Shown: in pieces, positions 15,842-24,332 of the stretch
How the letters are laid out: the number at the start of each line of letters is the position of its first letter
Position numbering within the stretch: position 1 is the stretch's first letter
NCBI RefSeq assembly: GCF_016583645.1
Contig: NZ_NRRL01000008.1
Span: 1-64,000 of the forward strand
DNA: 64,000 nt
Direction of reading: 5' to 3'
Source of the DNA: Rhodovibrio sodomensis
GTDB lineage: Bacteria; Pseudomonadota; Alphaproteobacteria; Kiloniellales; Rhodovibrionaceae
Notes under the pieces: model-generated
Database searches by the model: none
Told to the model about the DNA's origin: nothing
What the model saw: the letters and a program-made list of their open reading frames with translations, nothing else
Made by a program: the position numbers and the translations under genes

Positions 15842-16822
15842 ATGGTGGAGCTCAGCGTCGCGCGCGAAAGCTGGCCGATCCGCGGTTCGTTCACGATCTC
15901 CCGCGGCACCCGGACGACGGCGGAGGTGGTGGTGGTCCAGCTGTCGGACGGCGGCCACGCCGGCCGCGGGGAGTGCGTGCCCTACCCCCGCTACGACGAG
16001 ACGGTCGACGGCGTGATCGCCGAGATCGAGGGCCTGCGCGCCGCGCTGGCCGATGGCCTGGACCGGCATGCGCTGCAGGACCGGCTGCCGGCCGGGGCCG
16101 CGCGCAACGCCCTCGACTGCGCGTTCTGGGACCTCGAGGCCAAGCGCGCCGGCAAGCGCGTGTGGCAACTCGCGGGCCTGCCCGAGCCGCAGCCGGTGGC
16201 GACCGCCTACACCCTGTCGCTCGACACCCCCGCGCGGATGGCCGTCAGCGCCAAGGACAACCGCGAGCGGCCGCTGCTCAAGCTGAAGCTGTCCGGCCCG
16301 GACGACCTGGACCGCGTGGCGGCGGTGCGCGCCAACGCCCCCGACGCCCGGCTGATCGTCGACGCCAACGAGGGTTGGACGGCCGACCAGTACCGCAACC
16401 TGTCGGAGGAGCTGCGCGAGCTGGGCGTCGACATGATCGAACAGCCGCTGCCCGCCGGCGACGACGAAGGGCTGGCCGGGATCGCCCGCCCGGTGCCGGT
16501 GTGCGCGGACGAGTCGTGCCACGACCGCGCCAGCCTGGAGGCGCTCGCCGGCAAGTACGACATGGTCAACATCAAGCTGGACAAGACCGGCGGCCTGAGC
16601 GAAGCGCTGGCGCTCAAGGCCGAGGCGGAGGCCGCCGGCTTCGCCGTCATGGTCGGCTGCATGCTGGCGACCTCGCTCGCCATGGCGCCCGCGGTGCTGC
16701 TCGGCCAGGACGCCGAGATCGTCGACCTCGACGGCCCGCTGCTGCTGGCGAAGGACCGCGACGACGCGCTGACCTTCGCGGGCAGCTTCATCCACCCGCC
16801 CAGCGCAGGGTTGTGGGGTTAG
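15842..16822 (+). CDS. dgcA: N-acetyl-D-glutamate racemase DgcA (enolase superfamily)
   Basis: This 326-residue member of the muconate-lactonising/dipeptide epimerase branch has the full catalytic set: LLKLKLSG (Lys-x-Lys) near residue 142, LIVDANEGW with metal Asp near residue 175, MIEQPLP with metal Glu, VCADESCHD with the third metal ligand, and NIKLDKTGGL with the opposite-face Lys. Such proteins were formerly labelled dipeptide epimerases; beside dgcN the likely reaction is inversion of N-acetyl-D-glutamate to the L-form, which a deacetylase outside this window could then process. The TAG stop is provided by the end of a hairpin repeat (16820-16864). Confidence 0.85.
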   Translation: MVELSVARESWPIRGSFTISRGTRTTAEVVVVQLSDGGHAGRGECVPYPRYDETVDGVIAEIEGLRAALADGLDRHALQDRLPAGAARNALDCAFWDLEAKRAGKRVWQLAGLPEPQPVATAYTLSLDTPARMAVSAKDNRERPLLKLKLSGPDDLDRVAAVRANAPDARLIVDANEGWTADQYRNLSEELRELGVDMIEQPLPAGDDEGLAGIARPVPVCADESCHDRASLEALAGKYDMVNIKLDKTGGLSEALALKAEAEAAGFAVMVGCMLATSLAMAPAVLLGQDAEIVDLDGPLLLAKDRDDALTFAGSFIHPPSAGLWG

Positions 16823-16864
16823 AGCAAGATGAAGGTCCACGCGACCTTCATCGATTTTGCTCTA
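16820..16864. repeat. TAGAGCAA hairpin repeat, copy 1 (single hairpin)
   Basis: The sequence runs from TAGAGCAAGATGAAGGTC to a near-complementary half ending TTTGCTCTA, with a five-base loop. The first three bases are the stop codon of dgcA. It shares ends and stem sequence with the elements at 28872, 31481, 48298 and 58236. It may serve as a terminator for the dgcNA operon. Confidence 0.85.
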
Positions 16865-17139
16865 GCCGCCGCCGTGGCATTCGGCCGCGCGGCGCGTGGG
16901 TGACTGGGTCGCCACGCGCCCGATCACGGTTTCCAGATCGCCGCAGGCGGGTTTATCGTCCCGCGCATAGGGCCACCCCGTGGACACTTGCGGGGCCACG
17001 ACGAGCGCCCGCGGCCGGGGGCAATCCGCCCGCGCGGACATTTCATGCCGGCGCCCGGTGATCCGACAGGCTTGCTCCCCGCGTAGTGAAGTTTACTTTG
17101 GCATCGGGATACTCGTAGCGACGAAGGGGCGACAAGGTC

Positions 17140-18285
17140 ATGGCCGAGCGCAGCGACAAGGCGCGTGATGGTGGGGCCCGCGACGGCCTGGCCCGCGGCG
17201 GCGGGGAGCCGGTCTACCAGACGGACTTCCCGGCCGATCACCCGCCGATCAAGCAGGAGAAGGTCGGCGTGCTGCTGCTCAACCTGGGCACGCCCGAGGG
17301 CACCGACTACTGGTCGATGCGCCGCTACCTGAAGGAGTTCCTGTCGGACAAGCGGGTGATCGAGCTCAATCCCGTGTTCTGGCAGATCCTGCTCAACACG
17401 GTGATCCTGTCCAAGCGCCCGCAGGCCAGCGGCAAGGCCTATGCGTCGATCTGGAACACCGAGAAAAACGAGAGCCCGCTCAAGACGATCACGCGCGACC
17501 AGTCGGACTCGGTCGCGGAGATCATGCAGCAGCGCTTCGGCGGGCAGGTCGTGGTCGACTGGGCGATGCGCTACGGCTATCCGCGCACCCAGGACGTGCT
17601 GCGGAAGCTGGAGGATCAGGGCTGCCACAAGATCCTGATGCTGGCGCTCTATCCGCAGTACGCCGCCTCCACCACCGCGACCGCCTACGACCAGGCGTTC
17701 CGGGCGCTGATGCGGATGCGCTGGCAGCCGGCCGTGCGCACCGCCCCGCCCTATCACGACGAGCCGCAGTACATCGACGCGGTCGTGAACTCGATCAAGA
17801 CCCACCTGAAGCAGCTCGACTGGACGCCGGAGGTGCTGGTCACCTCGTTTCACGGACTGCCCAAGCGCTACCTGCTGAACGGCGACCCCTACCACTGCCA
17901 GTGCGCCAAGACCTCCCGCCTGATCCGCGAGCGGCTGGGCTGGAGCACGGACGAGGTGCAGCTATCGTTCCAGTCCCGCTTCGGCCGCGAGGAGTGGTTG
18001 CAGCCCTATACCGACGAGAAGCTGGAACACCTCGCCGAACAGGGCGTGAAGAACATCGCCATCATCGCGCCGGGCTTCGCCAGCGACTGTGTCGAGACCC
18101 TGGAGGAGCTGGATCAGGAAGGCCGCGAATCGTTCCTCGAGGCCGGCGGCGAGAACTTCACCTACATCCCCTGCCTGAACGCCCAGCCGGACCACGTCCA
18201 GCTGATCGCCGACCTGGCGACCCGCGAACTCGGCGGCTGGGTCGACGAAAACGCCCGCGTCCGCGCGTCGATGGCGGCCGAGTAA
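17140..18285 (+). CDS. hemH: Ferrochelatase
   Basis: This 381-residue enzyme inserts Fe2+ into protoporphyrin IX, the last step of protoheme synthesis. It has GVLLLNLGTPEGTDYWSMRR near residue 43, the catalytic-His motif TSFHGLPKRYL near residue 235, YHCQCAKTSRLI and LSFQSRFGREEWLQPYT. The distal EELDQEGRE acidic patch holds the second conserved site. About 40 residues precede the conserved core, a slightly long, hydrophilic N-terminus (MAERSDKARDGG); a later start is possible. Cys residues late in the protein (ASDCVETLEEL) match positions used by iron-sulphur ferrochelatases in some alphaproteobacteria. The gene stands alone upstream of the cco cluster, which needs heme. Confidence 0.95.
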   Translation: MAERSDKARDGGARDGLARGGGEPVYQTDFPADHPPIKQEKVGVLLLNLGTPEGTDYWSMRRYLKEFLSDKRVIELNPVFWQILLNTVILSKRPQASGKAYASIWNTEKNESPLKTITRDQSDSVAEIMQQRFGGQVVVDWAMRYGYPRTQDVLRKLEDQGCHKILMLALYPQYAASTTATAYDQAFRALMRMRWQPAVRTAPPYHDEPQYIDAVVNSIKTHLKQLDWTPEVLVTSFHGLPKRYLLNGDPYHCQCAKTSRLIRERLGWSTDEVQLSFQSRFGREEWLQPYTDEKLEHLAEQGVKNIAIIAPGFASDCVETLEELDQEGRESFLEAGGENFTYIPCLNAQPDHVQLIADLATRELGGWVDENARVRASMAAE

Positions 18286-18386
18286 CGGGGCCAAGCCGGC
18301 TTTAGGCTGGAGTGGCCGGGGCATTCGGCGCTGGGTTGGGCGATCGGCTCGCATGGCGCCCTGCGCCTCTTAAAACCGCCGCGCAT

Positions 18387-19319
18387 TCAGCCCGAGCCAG
18401 ACGGGCGGCCGGCGCCGGCGGTCAGGGCTTCCAGGGCGCTCAGTTTCTGCACCAGGTCGGTCGCCTGGTCCGCCGGCAACGCGGTCAGCGGCGGGCGGAC
18501 GCGCGCCCAGCCGGCATGGCCGGTCTGATGCGCCAGCACGGCCTTGACGCCCGGAATGGTCGGAAAGCCCTCCAGCGCCCGGCGGTAGGCGATCACTGCC
18601 TGGTTCAACGCGTCGCCGCCGCCGCGGCCCCAGCGTTCGTACAGGCGGTTCAATAGGGCGGGATTGACGTTGGCGGTCGCGGTAATGGTGCCGGGGCCGC
18701 CGAGCTCGAGGGCGTCGCGCAGATACCGCTCGTTACCGACGAAGACGCCGAAGCCCGGGTACTTACGCAGCAGCGCCTCGGCGTACCCCCAGTCGCCGCC
18801 GGAATCCTTCAGCCCGCCCACGGTCCCCGGGAAGTCGGCGACCAGGCGGTCGACCAGCTCGGGCGACCACCCCACCCCGGCGTGGCCGGGGATGTGATAG
18901 AGGTAAAGCCGCAGCCGGTCGTCGCCGACCCGCTGGATCAGCTCGCGGACGTAGGCGTAGAGCCCCGCGTCGTCGATCTTCTTGTAGAAGAACGGCGGCA
19001 GCAGCAGCACGCCGCCGCAGCCGTGATCGAGCGCGTGGCGGGTCAGCTCGACCGTCTCCGGCAGGTTGGGCAGGCCCACCCCCGGCAGCAGCTTCGCGCC
19101 CGGCACCTCCGCCTCGCGCAGCGCGGTCAGCAGGTCCATCCGTTCGCCGCGCGCCAGCGAGGTCGCCTCGCTCGTGCTGCCGAACGGGACCAGCGCGCTG
19201 CAGCCGTTCGACAACAGGTCCCGCGCGAACGCGACGAACCGCGCGCGGTCCACCGACAGGTCGTCGTTGAACGGCGTGGCGACCGGGGCCAGCACCCCTT
19301 CGAACGGTCCGCGGGACAT
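18387..19319 (-). CDS. Dihydrodipicolinate synthase/N-acetylneuraminate lyase family aldolase
   Basis: This 310-residue TIM-barrel class I aldolase has the family marks: PFGSTSEATSLARGER near residue 48 (pyruvate-binding loop), YLYHIPGHAGV with the catalytic Tyr near residue 137, and VGGLKDSGGDW with the Schiff-base Lys near residue 166. The family condenses or splits pyruvate with aldehydes (DapA, NanA, KDG aldolase). HIPG in place of the DapA YNVPG/YNIPG form and its location outside lysine genes suggest a catabolic aldolase rather than the housekeeping DapA. The start at 19319 is 8 bp after ccoS, so it is probably read from the same transcript. The substrate is unknown. Confidence 0.8.
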   Translation of the reverse strand: MSRGPFEGVLAPVATPFNDDLSVDRARFVAFARDLLSNGCSALVPFGSTSEATSLARGERMDLLTALREAEVPGAKLLPGVGLPNLPETVELTRHALDHGCGGVLLLPPFFYKKIDDAGLYAYVRELIQRVGDDRLRLYLYHIPGHAGVGWSPELVDRLVADFPGTVGGLKDSGGDWGYAEALLRKYPGFGVFVGNERYLRDALELGGPGTITATANVNPALLNRLYERWGRGGGDALNQAVIAYRRALEGFPTIPGVKAVLAHQTGHAGWARVRPPLTALPADQATDLVQKLSALEALTAGAGRPSGSG

Positions 19320-19327
19320 CCCAGCCC

Positions 19328-19498
19328 TCACCCCGGCGAGCGGTCGTTCCTGTCGTTCTCGTCGTCGTCGAACAGCACCCGGTGGGCCGCGCCCTCCAGA
19401 TCGTCGTACTGCCCGCTCTTGAGCGACCACAGAAACGCCGCCAGCCCGCACAGGCCCAGGAACAGCGCGATCGGGATCAGGTAGATCAGGACGCTCAT
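19328..19498 (-). CDS. ccoS: cbb3-type cytochrome oxidase assembly protein CcoS
   Basis: This 56-residue protein has one membrane helix near the N-terminus (VLIYLIPIALFLGLCGLAAF), followed by LWSLKSGQYDDLEGAAHRVL, the conserved CcoS signature, and an acidic tail. CcoS is needed for insertion of heme and copper cofactors into cbb3 oxidase. The start at 19498 leaves the helix at the N-terminus as in homologues; the open frame further upstream is repeat DNA. It is separated from ccoI by a palindromic repeat (19601-19729) and is followed after 8 bp by the DapA-like gene. Confidence 0.92.
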   Translation of the reverse strand: MSVLIYLIPIALFLGLCGLAAFLWSLKSGQYDDLEGAAHRVLFDDDENDRNDRSPG

Positions 19499-19600
19499 GG
19501 GCAGGAGTGTAGCAGGCCCGGAGGCCCGGCGGTAAAGGCGTCTCGCCGCAACTTGGGTTGGCTCGGCAGGCAGCCAGCGTGTGGGACGACCGCTTCGGCG

Positions 19601-19729
19601 GGTCCCTCTCCCTCGAGGGGAGAGGGCAGGTGAGGGTGAGACTCCCCGTCGTACGGTGAGGAGTCCCACCCTCACCTTCCCACGCCCTGACGGACGTGGG
19701 CCCCTCCCTCTCCCTTCAAGGGAGAGGGG
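19601..19729. repeat. Intergenic palindromic repeat overlapping the 3' end of ccoI
   Basis: Hairpin CCCTCGAGGGGAGAGGG and an inverted partner CTCTCCCTTCAAGGGAGAGG enclose GGTGAGACTCC...GGAGTCCCACC. It is closely related to 9102-9234. Its right half lies inside the ccoI reading frame and encodes the last residues of that protein. It lies between ccoI and ccoS and may separate their transcripts. Confidence 0.8.
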
Positions 19730-22020
19730 TTAGGCGATCTCTCCCGCCACCCTGTCGCCGTCTTCGCCAGACCCAGGCGCAGGGAATTGCCGGTGACGGC
19801 GAGCGAGGAGGCGGACATCACCACGGCGGCGATCAGCGGGGTGACGAAGCCCGCCATGGCGAGCGGCACCGCGACCACGTTGTAGGCGAACGCGAGGCCG
19901 AAGTTCTGGTGCACCAGCCGGCCGGCGCGCCGGGCGACCTCCAGCACCTCCAGGACCGGCGCCAGCCGCTCGCCCTGGAACACCGCGTCGGCGGCGGTCT
20001 GGGAGATGTCGGCGGCGCTGGCGGGCGACAGCGACACGCTGGCGGCGGCGAGCGCGGGGGCGTCGTTCAGGCCGTCGCCCACCATCAGCACGCGCCGGCC
20101 GCCGGCGACCAGCTGTTCCAGCCGCGCGACCTTCTGTCCGGGAGCGCATTCCGCCTGCCAGTCGGCGAGGCCGAGGGCGCCCGAGACCTTTTCCACCGTC
20201 GGCGCGCGGTCGCCGGACAGCAGCACGACCTGCTTGCCCTGCGCCTGCAGGGCGCGCACGACCTCCGCCGCGTCCGAACGCAGCGGGTCGTCGAAGGTGA
20301 AGCGCACCGGCGCCTGACCCGGGCGGGCGAGCCACAGCTCCGGGCCGTCGTGGTCGCCGGCGGGCCCGGCCTCGGCGTCGACCCAGGCGCGCTTGCCCAG
20401 GCGCGTTTCGTTACCCTGGGCGTCGCGCCAGGCCAGGCCGCAGCCCGGCTCCTCGCGCACGCCCTCCGGCACCGGCGCGTCCGGCGCGGCGCGGGCGAGC
20501 GCGCGCGCCAGCGGGTGCGTGCTGGCCCCGGCGAGCGCGGCCGCGGCGCGCAGGTCCAGCGGATCGGCGTCGGTGTCCCGCAGTTCCGGCCGGCCGAGGG
20601 TGAGCGTGCCGGTCTTGTCGAACACCACCGTGTCGACGTTGGCGAGCCGCTCCAGCGCGGTGCCGGACTTCAGCAGCACGCCGCGCTTCAAGAGCCGGCC
20701 GCTGCAGATCACCTGCACCGCCGGCACCGCGAGGCCGAGAGCGCACGGGCAGGTCACGATCAACACCGCGACCGCGATCAAGAGCGCCGGCTGCCAGGCC
20801 ATCCCGCCCAGCAGCACCCAGCCGAGGAAGGCCGCAAGCGCGAGCGCGTGGACCACGGGCGCGTAGGCGCGCGCCATCCGGTCGGCGAGCGCGACGTACT
20901 TGGCCCGGCGCTGCTCGGCCGTTTCCATCAGGCGGACGATCTCCGACAGCAGCGTGTTCTCGCCGACCGCCGTCACCTCCACCGTCACCGGCGCGGACAG
21001 GTTGAGCGTGCCCGAATAGACCCGGGCGCCCGGCTGGGCGGCGTGGGGCAGCGTCTCGCCCGTCAACAGCGAGCTGTCGAGCTCGCTGGTCCCCTCGACG
21101 ATCCGACCGTCGGCGGCGATCCGCTCGCCCGCCGCGGCCAGGATGCGCATGCCGGGCTGCAGCTGGTCGGCCGGCATCACGCGGCGGGTACCGTCCGCCT
21201 CCAGCACCGTGACCGCCCCGCTGCGCAAGGCCAGCAGCCGCTCGGCGGCCGAGCGCGCCTTGCCGCGGGCGCGGCGGTCCAGGTAGCGGCCGAGCAGCAG
21301 GAAGAACAGCAGCGTCACCGCGCTGTCGAAATAGGCGTGCGGACCGGACTGGATGGTTTCCGACAGGCTCATCCCGCCCGCCAGCAGAACCGCGAGCGAG
21401 ATCGGCACGTCCATGTTGGTGCGCCGAGCCCGGAGCGCGGTCAGCGCGGAGCGGAAGAACGGCCGGCCGGCGTAGACGATCGCCGGCAGGGCGATCAGCG
21501 CGGAGAACCAGTGCAGCAGATCCCGGGTGGCGTTTTCCATGCCCTGCGCGTGGCCGGCCCAGACGGAGACCGACAGCAGCATCACGTTGGCGGCGGCGAA
21601 GCCGGCGACCGCCATGGCGCGCAGCAGGTCCTTTTCCTGCCGGCTGTCGTCGTCGCTCAGGCGCTCGGGATCGTACGGCACCGCGCGGTAGCCGAGGTCG
21701 CCCAGGCGCTGGACCATCGCCCCGCCCTCAGCGACCGCGCCCCGCCAGGCGACCTGCAGGCGCCGGGTGGTCATGTTCACCCGCGCGCTCTCGACCCCGC
21801 CCATCGCGCCCAGCGCGCGCTCGATCGTCTTGACGCAGCCGCCGCAGTGGATGCCCTCGACCATCAGCGCGAGGGTGTGGCGGCCGTGCGGGTCGGTCTG
21901 CACGTAAGGCGTGACGTCGACCGTTTCCGGAATGGCTTCCGGCGCCCCGCCGGCGGCCTGGCGGCCGCTTTCGGCCGTGCTCCGGGCCAGGTCGGCGACG
22001 CCGGGGGTGCAGCAGCTCAT
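19672..22020 (-). CDS. ccoI: Copper-translocating P-type ATPase CcoI (FixI)
   Basis: This 782-residue P1B ATPase exports Cu+ for cbb3 oxidase assembly. It has an N-terminal Cys pair (MSCCTPG), a heavy-metal domain with EGIHCGGCVKTIERALG near residue 53, actuator TGE (LLTGETLPHAAQ), the metal-channel CPCALGLAVPA, phosphorylation DKTGTLTLG near residue 472, and GDGLNDAPAL. About eight membrane helices are expected. It is 22 bp downstream of ccoH in the ccoGHI order. The C-terminus after the last helix (SPNPSPLKGEGGAHV...) is encoded by a palindromic repeat that has run into the gene end, so it is probably not functional. Confidence 0.93.
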   Translation of the reverse strand: MSCCTPGVADLARSTAESGRQAAGGAPEAIPETVDVTPYVQTDPHGRHTLALMVEGIHCGGCVKTIERALGAMGGVESARVNMTTRRLQVAWRGAVAEGGAMVQRLGDLGYRAVPYDPERLSDDDSRQEKDLLRAMAVAGFAAANVMLLSVSVWAGHAQGMENATRDLLHWFSALIALPAIVYAGRPFFRSALTALRARRTNMDVPISLAVLLAGGMSLSETIQSGPHAYFDSAVTLLFFLLLGRYLDRRARGKARSAAERLLALRSGAVTVLEADGTRRVMPADQLQPGMRILAAAGERIAADGRIVEGTSELDSSLLTGETLPHAAQPGARVYSGTLNLSAPVTVEVTAVGENTLLSEIVRLMETAEQRRAKYVALADRMARAYAPVVHALALAAFLGWVLLGGMAWQPALLIAVAVLIVTCPCALGLAVPAVQVICSGRLLKRGVLLKSGTALERLANVDTVVFDKTGTLTLGRPELRDTDADPLDLRAAAALAGASTHPLARALARAAPDAPVPEGVREEPGCGLAWRDAQGNETRLGKRAWVDAEAGPAGDHDGPELWLARPGQAPVRFTFDDPLRSDAAEVVRALQAQGKQVVLLSGDRAPTVEKVSGALGLADWQAECAPGQKVARLEQLVAGGRRVLMVGDGLNDAPALAAASVSLSPASAADISQTAADAVFQGERLAPVLEVLEVARRAGRLVHQNFGLAFAYNVVAVPLAMAGFVTPLIAAVVMSASSLAVTGNSLRLGLAKTATGWRERSPNPSPLKGEGGAHVRQGVGR

Positions 22021-22042
22021 GACGCCTGGGTCCGAACGGGGG

Positions 22043-22561
22043 TCATTGCGTGACCGTGATCCGGCGCGAGACGCGCAGCGCGTCCGCGCCCTTCTCCGCC
22101 TCGATGCGCAGTTCCCACAGGCCCTTCAGCGGCAGCTGGACGCGCTTGGCGAACCTGCCGCCGCCGAGCGCGGTCAGGGTGTGCGTGCTGTCGTAGCCGG
22201 CCTGGGTCGGGCGGACCAAGCCGACCCGCACGGTGTCGGCGTCGACCGGCCGGCCCTGCGCGTCGGTCACCGAGACCAGCAGGTCGGCGCGCTTGGGCTG
22301 GGGGTGGTCGACCGACAGGTCGACCGACCAGCCGAGCGCCTGCTCCTGCTGCTCCGCCTCGATCGCCTGCTGGTAGGCAACGCCCTTGTCGTAGGCGTCG
22401 GTCGTGACCAGGCCGCGCCAGGAGCTCATGCCCACGCCGATCATCGTCGCGTTGGCCGCGAAGATGACCAAGAACATCCCGAAGAAGCAGCTCGGGATCC
22501 AGACGTTGGGCTGCTTGTACCAGCGGATGAGCCGCTGCATTCGGCCGTCCTGCGCGCTCAT
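22043..22561 (-). CDS. ccoH: FixH/CcoH family cbb3 oxidase assembly protein
   Basis: This 172-residue protein has one N-terminal membrane helix (WIPSCFFGMFLVIFAANATM) and a periplasmic domain with GLVTTDAYDKGVAYQQAIEA, the FixH signature, followed by a beta-rich region (GLWELRIEAEKGADALRVSR). FixH/CcoH associates with the oxidase subunits during assembly. The ATG overlaps the stop of ccoG in an ATGA arrangement (22558-22561), showing translational coupling. ccoI follows after 22 bp. Confidence 0.92.
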   Translation of the reverse strand: MSAQDGRMQRLIRWYKQPNVWIPSCFFGMFLVIFAANATMIGVGMSSWRGLVTTDAYDKGVAYQQAIEAEQQEQALGWSVDLSVDHPQPKRADLLVSVTDAQGRPVDADTVRVGLVRPTQAGYDSTHTLTALGGGRFAKRVQLPLKGLWELRIEAEKGADALRVSRRITVTQ

Positions 22562-24132
22562 GTCTCGGGCCCCCGGAACAGTGTCTCTTGCACGACCGTG
22601 TTGCCGTCGTCGTCGGTCAACAGGAATTGGAAGTCCCGGGTCGTCTGGGTCACCGCCGCGCCCGGACGCTCCACGTAGACCTTGTATGTTGCCACCGAGT
22701 CCGGGTCGGCCGTCAACGTCACCTGCTGGGCCTTCGGGTCCTTGGCGCCGACCACCGACAGCGCGCCCTGCGGCAGGTTGCGCAGTTCCAGGGTATAGGA
22801 CCTGGTCGCACGCTCCTTGTTCAGGATCTTGACCGTGTAGCCGTTGCGGATCGCCCCGTCGGAGAGCGGCACGAACAGCGGGTTGCGGTCGTGCAGCACG
22901 TTGATGTCGTGGCTGCTGCGGGTCATCAGGGTGAACAGCATGATCCCGCCGACCACCGCCAGCAGGCCGCTGTACAGCACCGTGCGCGGCCGGATCAGAT
23001 TGATTCTCGGCTTGTCCCCGCGCGCCCGGCGTTCCTGGTTGGCCAGCGTGTCGTAGGTGATCAGGTTCTTCGGCCGGCCCAGCTTCTCCATCACGCTGTT
23101 GCAGGCGTCGATGCACAGCCCGCAGCCGATACACTCCAGCTGGACGCCGTCGCGGATGTCGATGCCGGTCGGGCAGACCGCGACGCACTTGTCGCAGGCG
23201 ATGCAGTCGCCCTTGCCGTCGATCTTGTCGCGGCCGTAGAGCGCGTCCGCCTGCGCCCAGTCGATCGCCGCCAGGCCCTGCGTGCCGCCGTCGTCCGGCC
23301 GGGTGGGCGGCAGGGTCGCCGGGGAGACATGGGTCTTGCCCTTCTTCGGCTTGCCGCGGGGCTCGCCGCGCCAGCGCTCGTAGGTGATGGTCATGGTGTC
23401 TTCGTCGAACATCGCCGCCTGGAAGCGCGGCCACGGGCACATGTAGACGCAGACCTGCTCGCGCGCCCAACCGGCCAGCAGGTAGGTGGTCGCCGTGAAC
23501 AGGCCGACGAAGAAGTACACGCTGAACGACGCCTGGCCGGTGAAGAAGTTGACAAGCACCGTGGGCGCGTCGACGAAGTACATGATCCACGCCCCGCCGG
23601 TGGCGAGCGCGATCACCAGCCAGACCGCGTGCTTGGCCGAGCGCTTGGCGAGCTTGCTGCCGCTCATCGGCTGCCGGTCGAGCTTGAGCCGGGCGTTGCG
23701 GTCGCCCTCGATCCAGCGCTCGACCAGCATGTAGAGGTCGGTCCAGACGGTCTGCGGGCAGGCATAGCCGCACCAGACCCGGCCCAACAGGCTGGTGATC
23801 AGGAACAGCCCGATCGCGCCCATGATCAGCAGGCCCGCGAGGTAATAGACCTCCTGCGGCCAGATCTCCAGGCCGAAGAAGTACGCCCGGCGCGCGGGCA
23901 TGTCGATCAACAGCGCCTGGTCCGGGGCGTTCGGCCCGCGGTCCCAGCGCAGCCAGGGCGCGAGGTAGTAGATGCCCAGCAGCACGATCAGCGCCGCCCA
24001 TTTGAGCTTGCGGTAGAACCCCTGGATGCCCATCGGGTGGACCTTCACCCGGCCGGCGTAGAGGTTCTGCTCCTTCTGCCGGCGCCGCGACAGGGCACCC
24101 TCGGTGCCCTCCTGGATCGTCTGCTCGGCCAT
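22558..24132 (-). CDS. ccoG: Cytochrome c oxidase accessory protein CcoG (FixG)
   Basis: This 524-residue membrane iron-sulphur protein, reported for the family to be a Cu(II) reductase for cbb3 assembly, has several helices in its N-terminal 220 residues. These include the redox/metal Cys motifs VWCGYACPQTVWTDL and VCVYMCPWPRFQ. Two 4Fe-4S motifs near residues 305-330 follow: CIACDKCVAVCPTGIDIRDG and CIGCGLCIDACN. A final helix and a C-terminal Ig-like domain (YTVKILNKERATRSYTLELR) end the protein. It is 200 bp downstream of ccoP, so ccoGHI may have its own promoter. Its stop overlaps the ccoH start. Confidence 0.94.
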   Translation of the reverse strand: MAEQTIQEGTEGALSRRRQKEQNLYAGRVKVHPMGIQGFYRKLKWAALIVLLGIYYLAPWLRWDRGPNAPDQALLIDMPARRAYFFGLEIWPQEVYYLAGLLIMGAIGLFLITSLLGRVWCGYACPQTVWTDLYMLVERWIEGDRNARLKLDRQPMSGSKLAKRSAKHAVWLVIALATGGAWIMYFVDAPTVLVNFFTGQASFSVYFFVGLFTATTYLLAGWAREQVCVYMCPWPRFQAAMFDEDTMTITYERWRGEPRGKPKKGKTHVSPATLPPTRPDDGGTQGLAAIDWAQADALYGRDKIDGKGDCIACDKCVAVCPTGIDIRDGVQLECIGCGLCIDACNSVMEKLGRPKNLITYDTLANQERRARGDKPRINLIRPRTVLYSGLLAVVGGIMLFTLMTRSSHDINVLHDRNPLFVPLSDGAIRNGYTVKILNKERATRSYTLELRNLPQGALSVVGAKDPKAQQVTLTADPDSVATYKVYVERPGAAVTQTTRDFQFLLTDDDGNTVVQETLFRGPET

Positions 24133-24332
24133 GTTCGTGTACTACTCGTCTTGCGCCGCCCGTGGTCGCGCCGGGGTGACCGGCCCGGGGGCGACGGAAA
24201 CACCTTGCGAATGCCAAGATGCTACGCGGCCCGGCCCGGTCCGCCATTGCGGTGCATCAAGGCTGGTTGCGCAACCGCTCATACCCGCCGCGCCAAGGTG
24301 TCGCGGCGCGCGGCCAGATCGCCGCCCCGACC

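Noticed and set aside
18387..19319. Housekeeping dapA for lysine synthesis
   Set aside because: The motif around the catalytic Tyr reads YHIPG and the context is oxidase assembly, so a generic aldolase call is safer.
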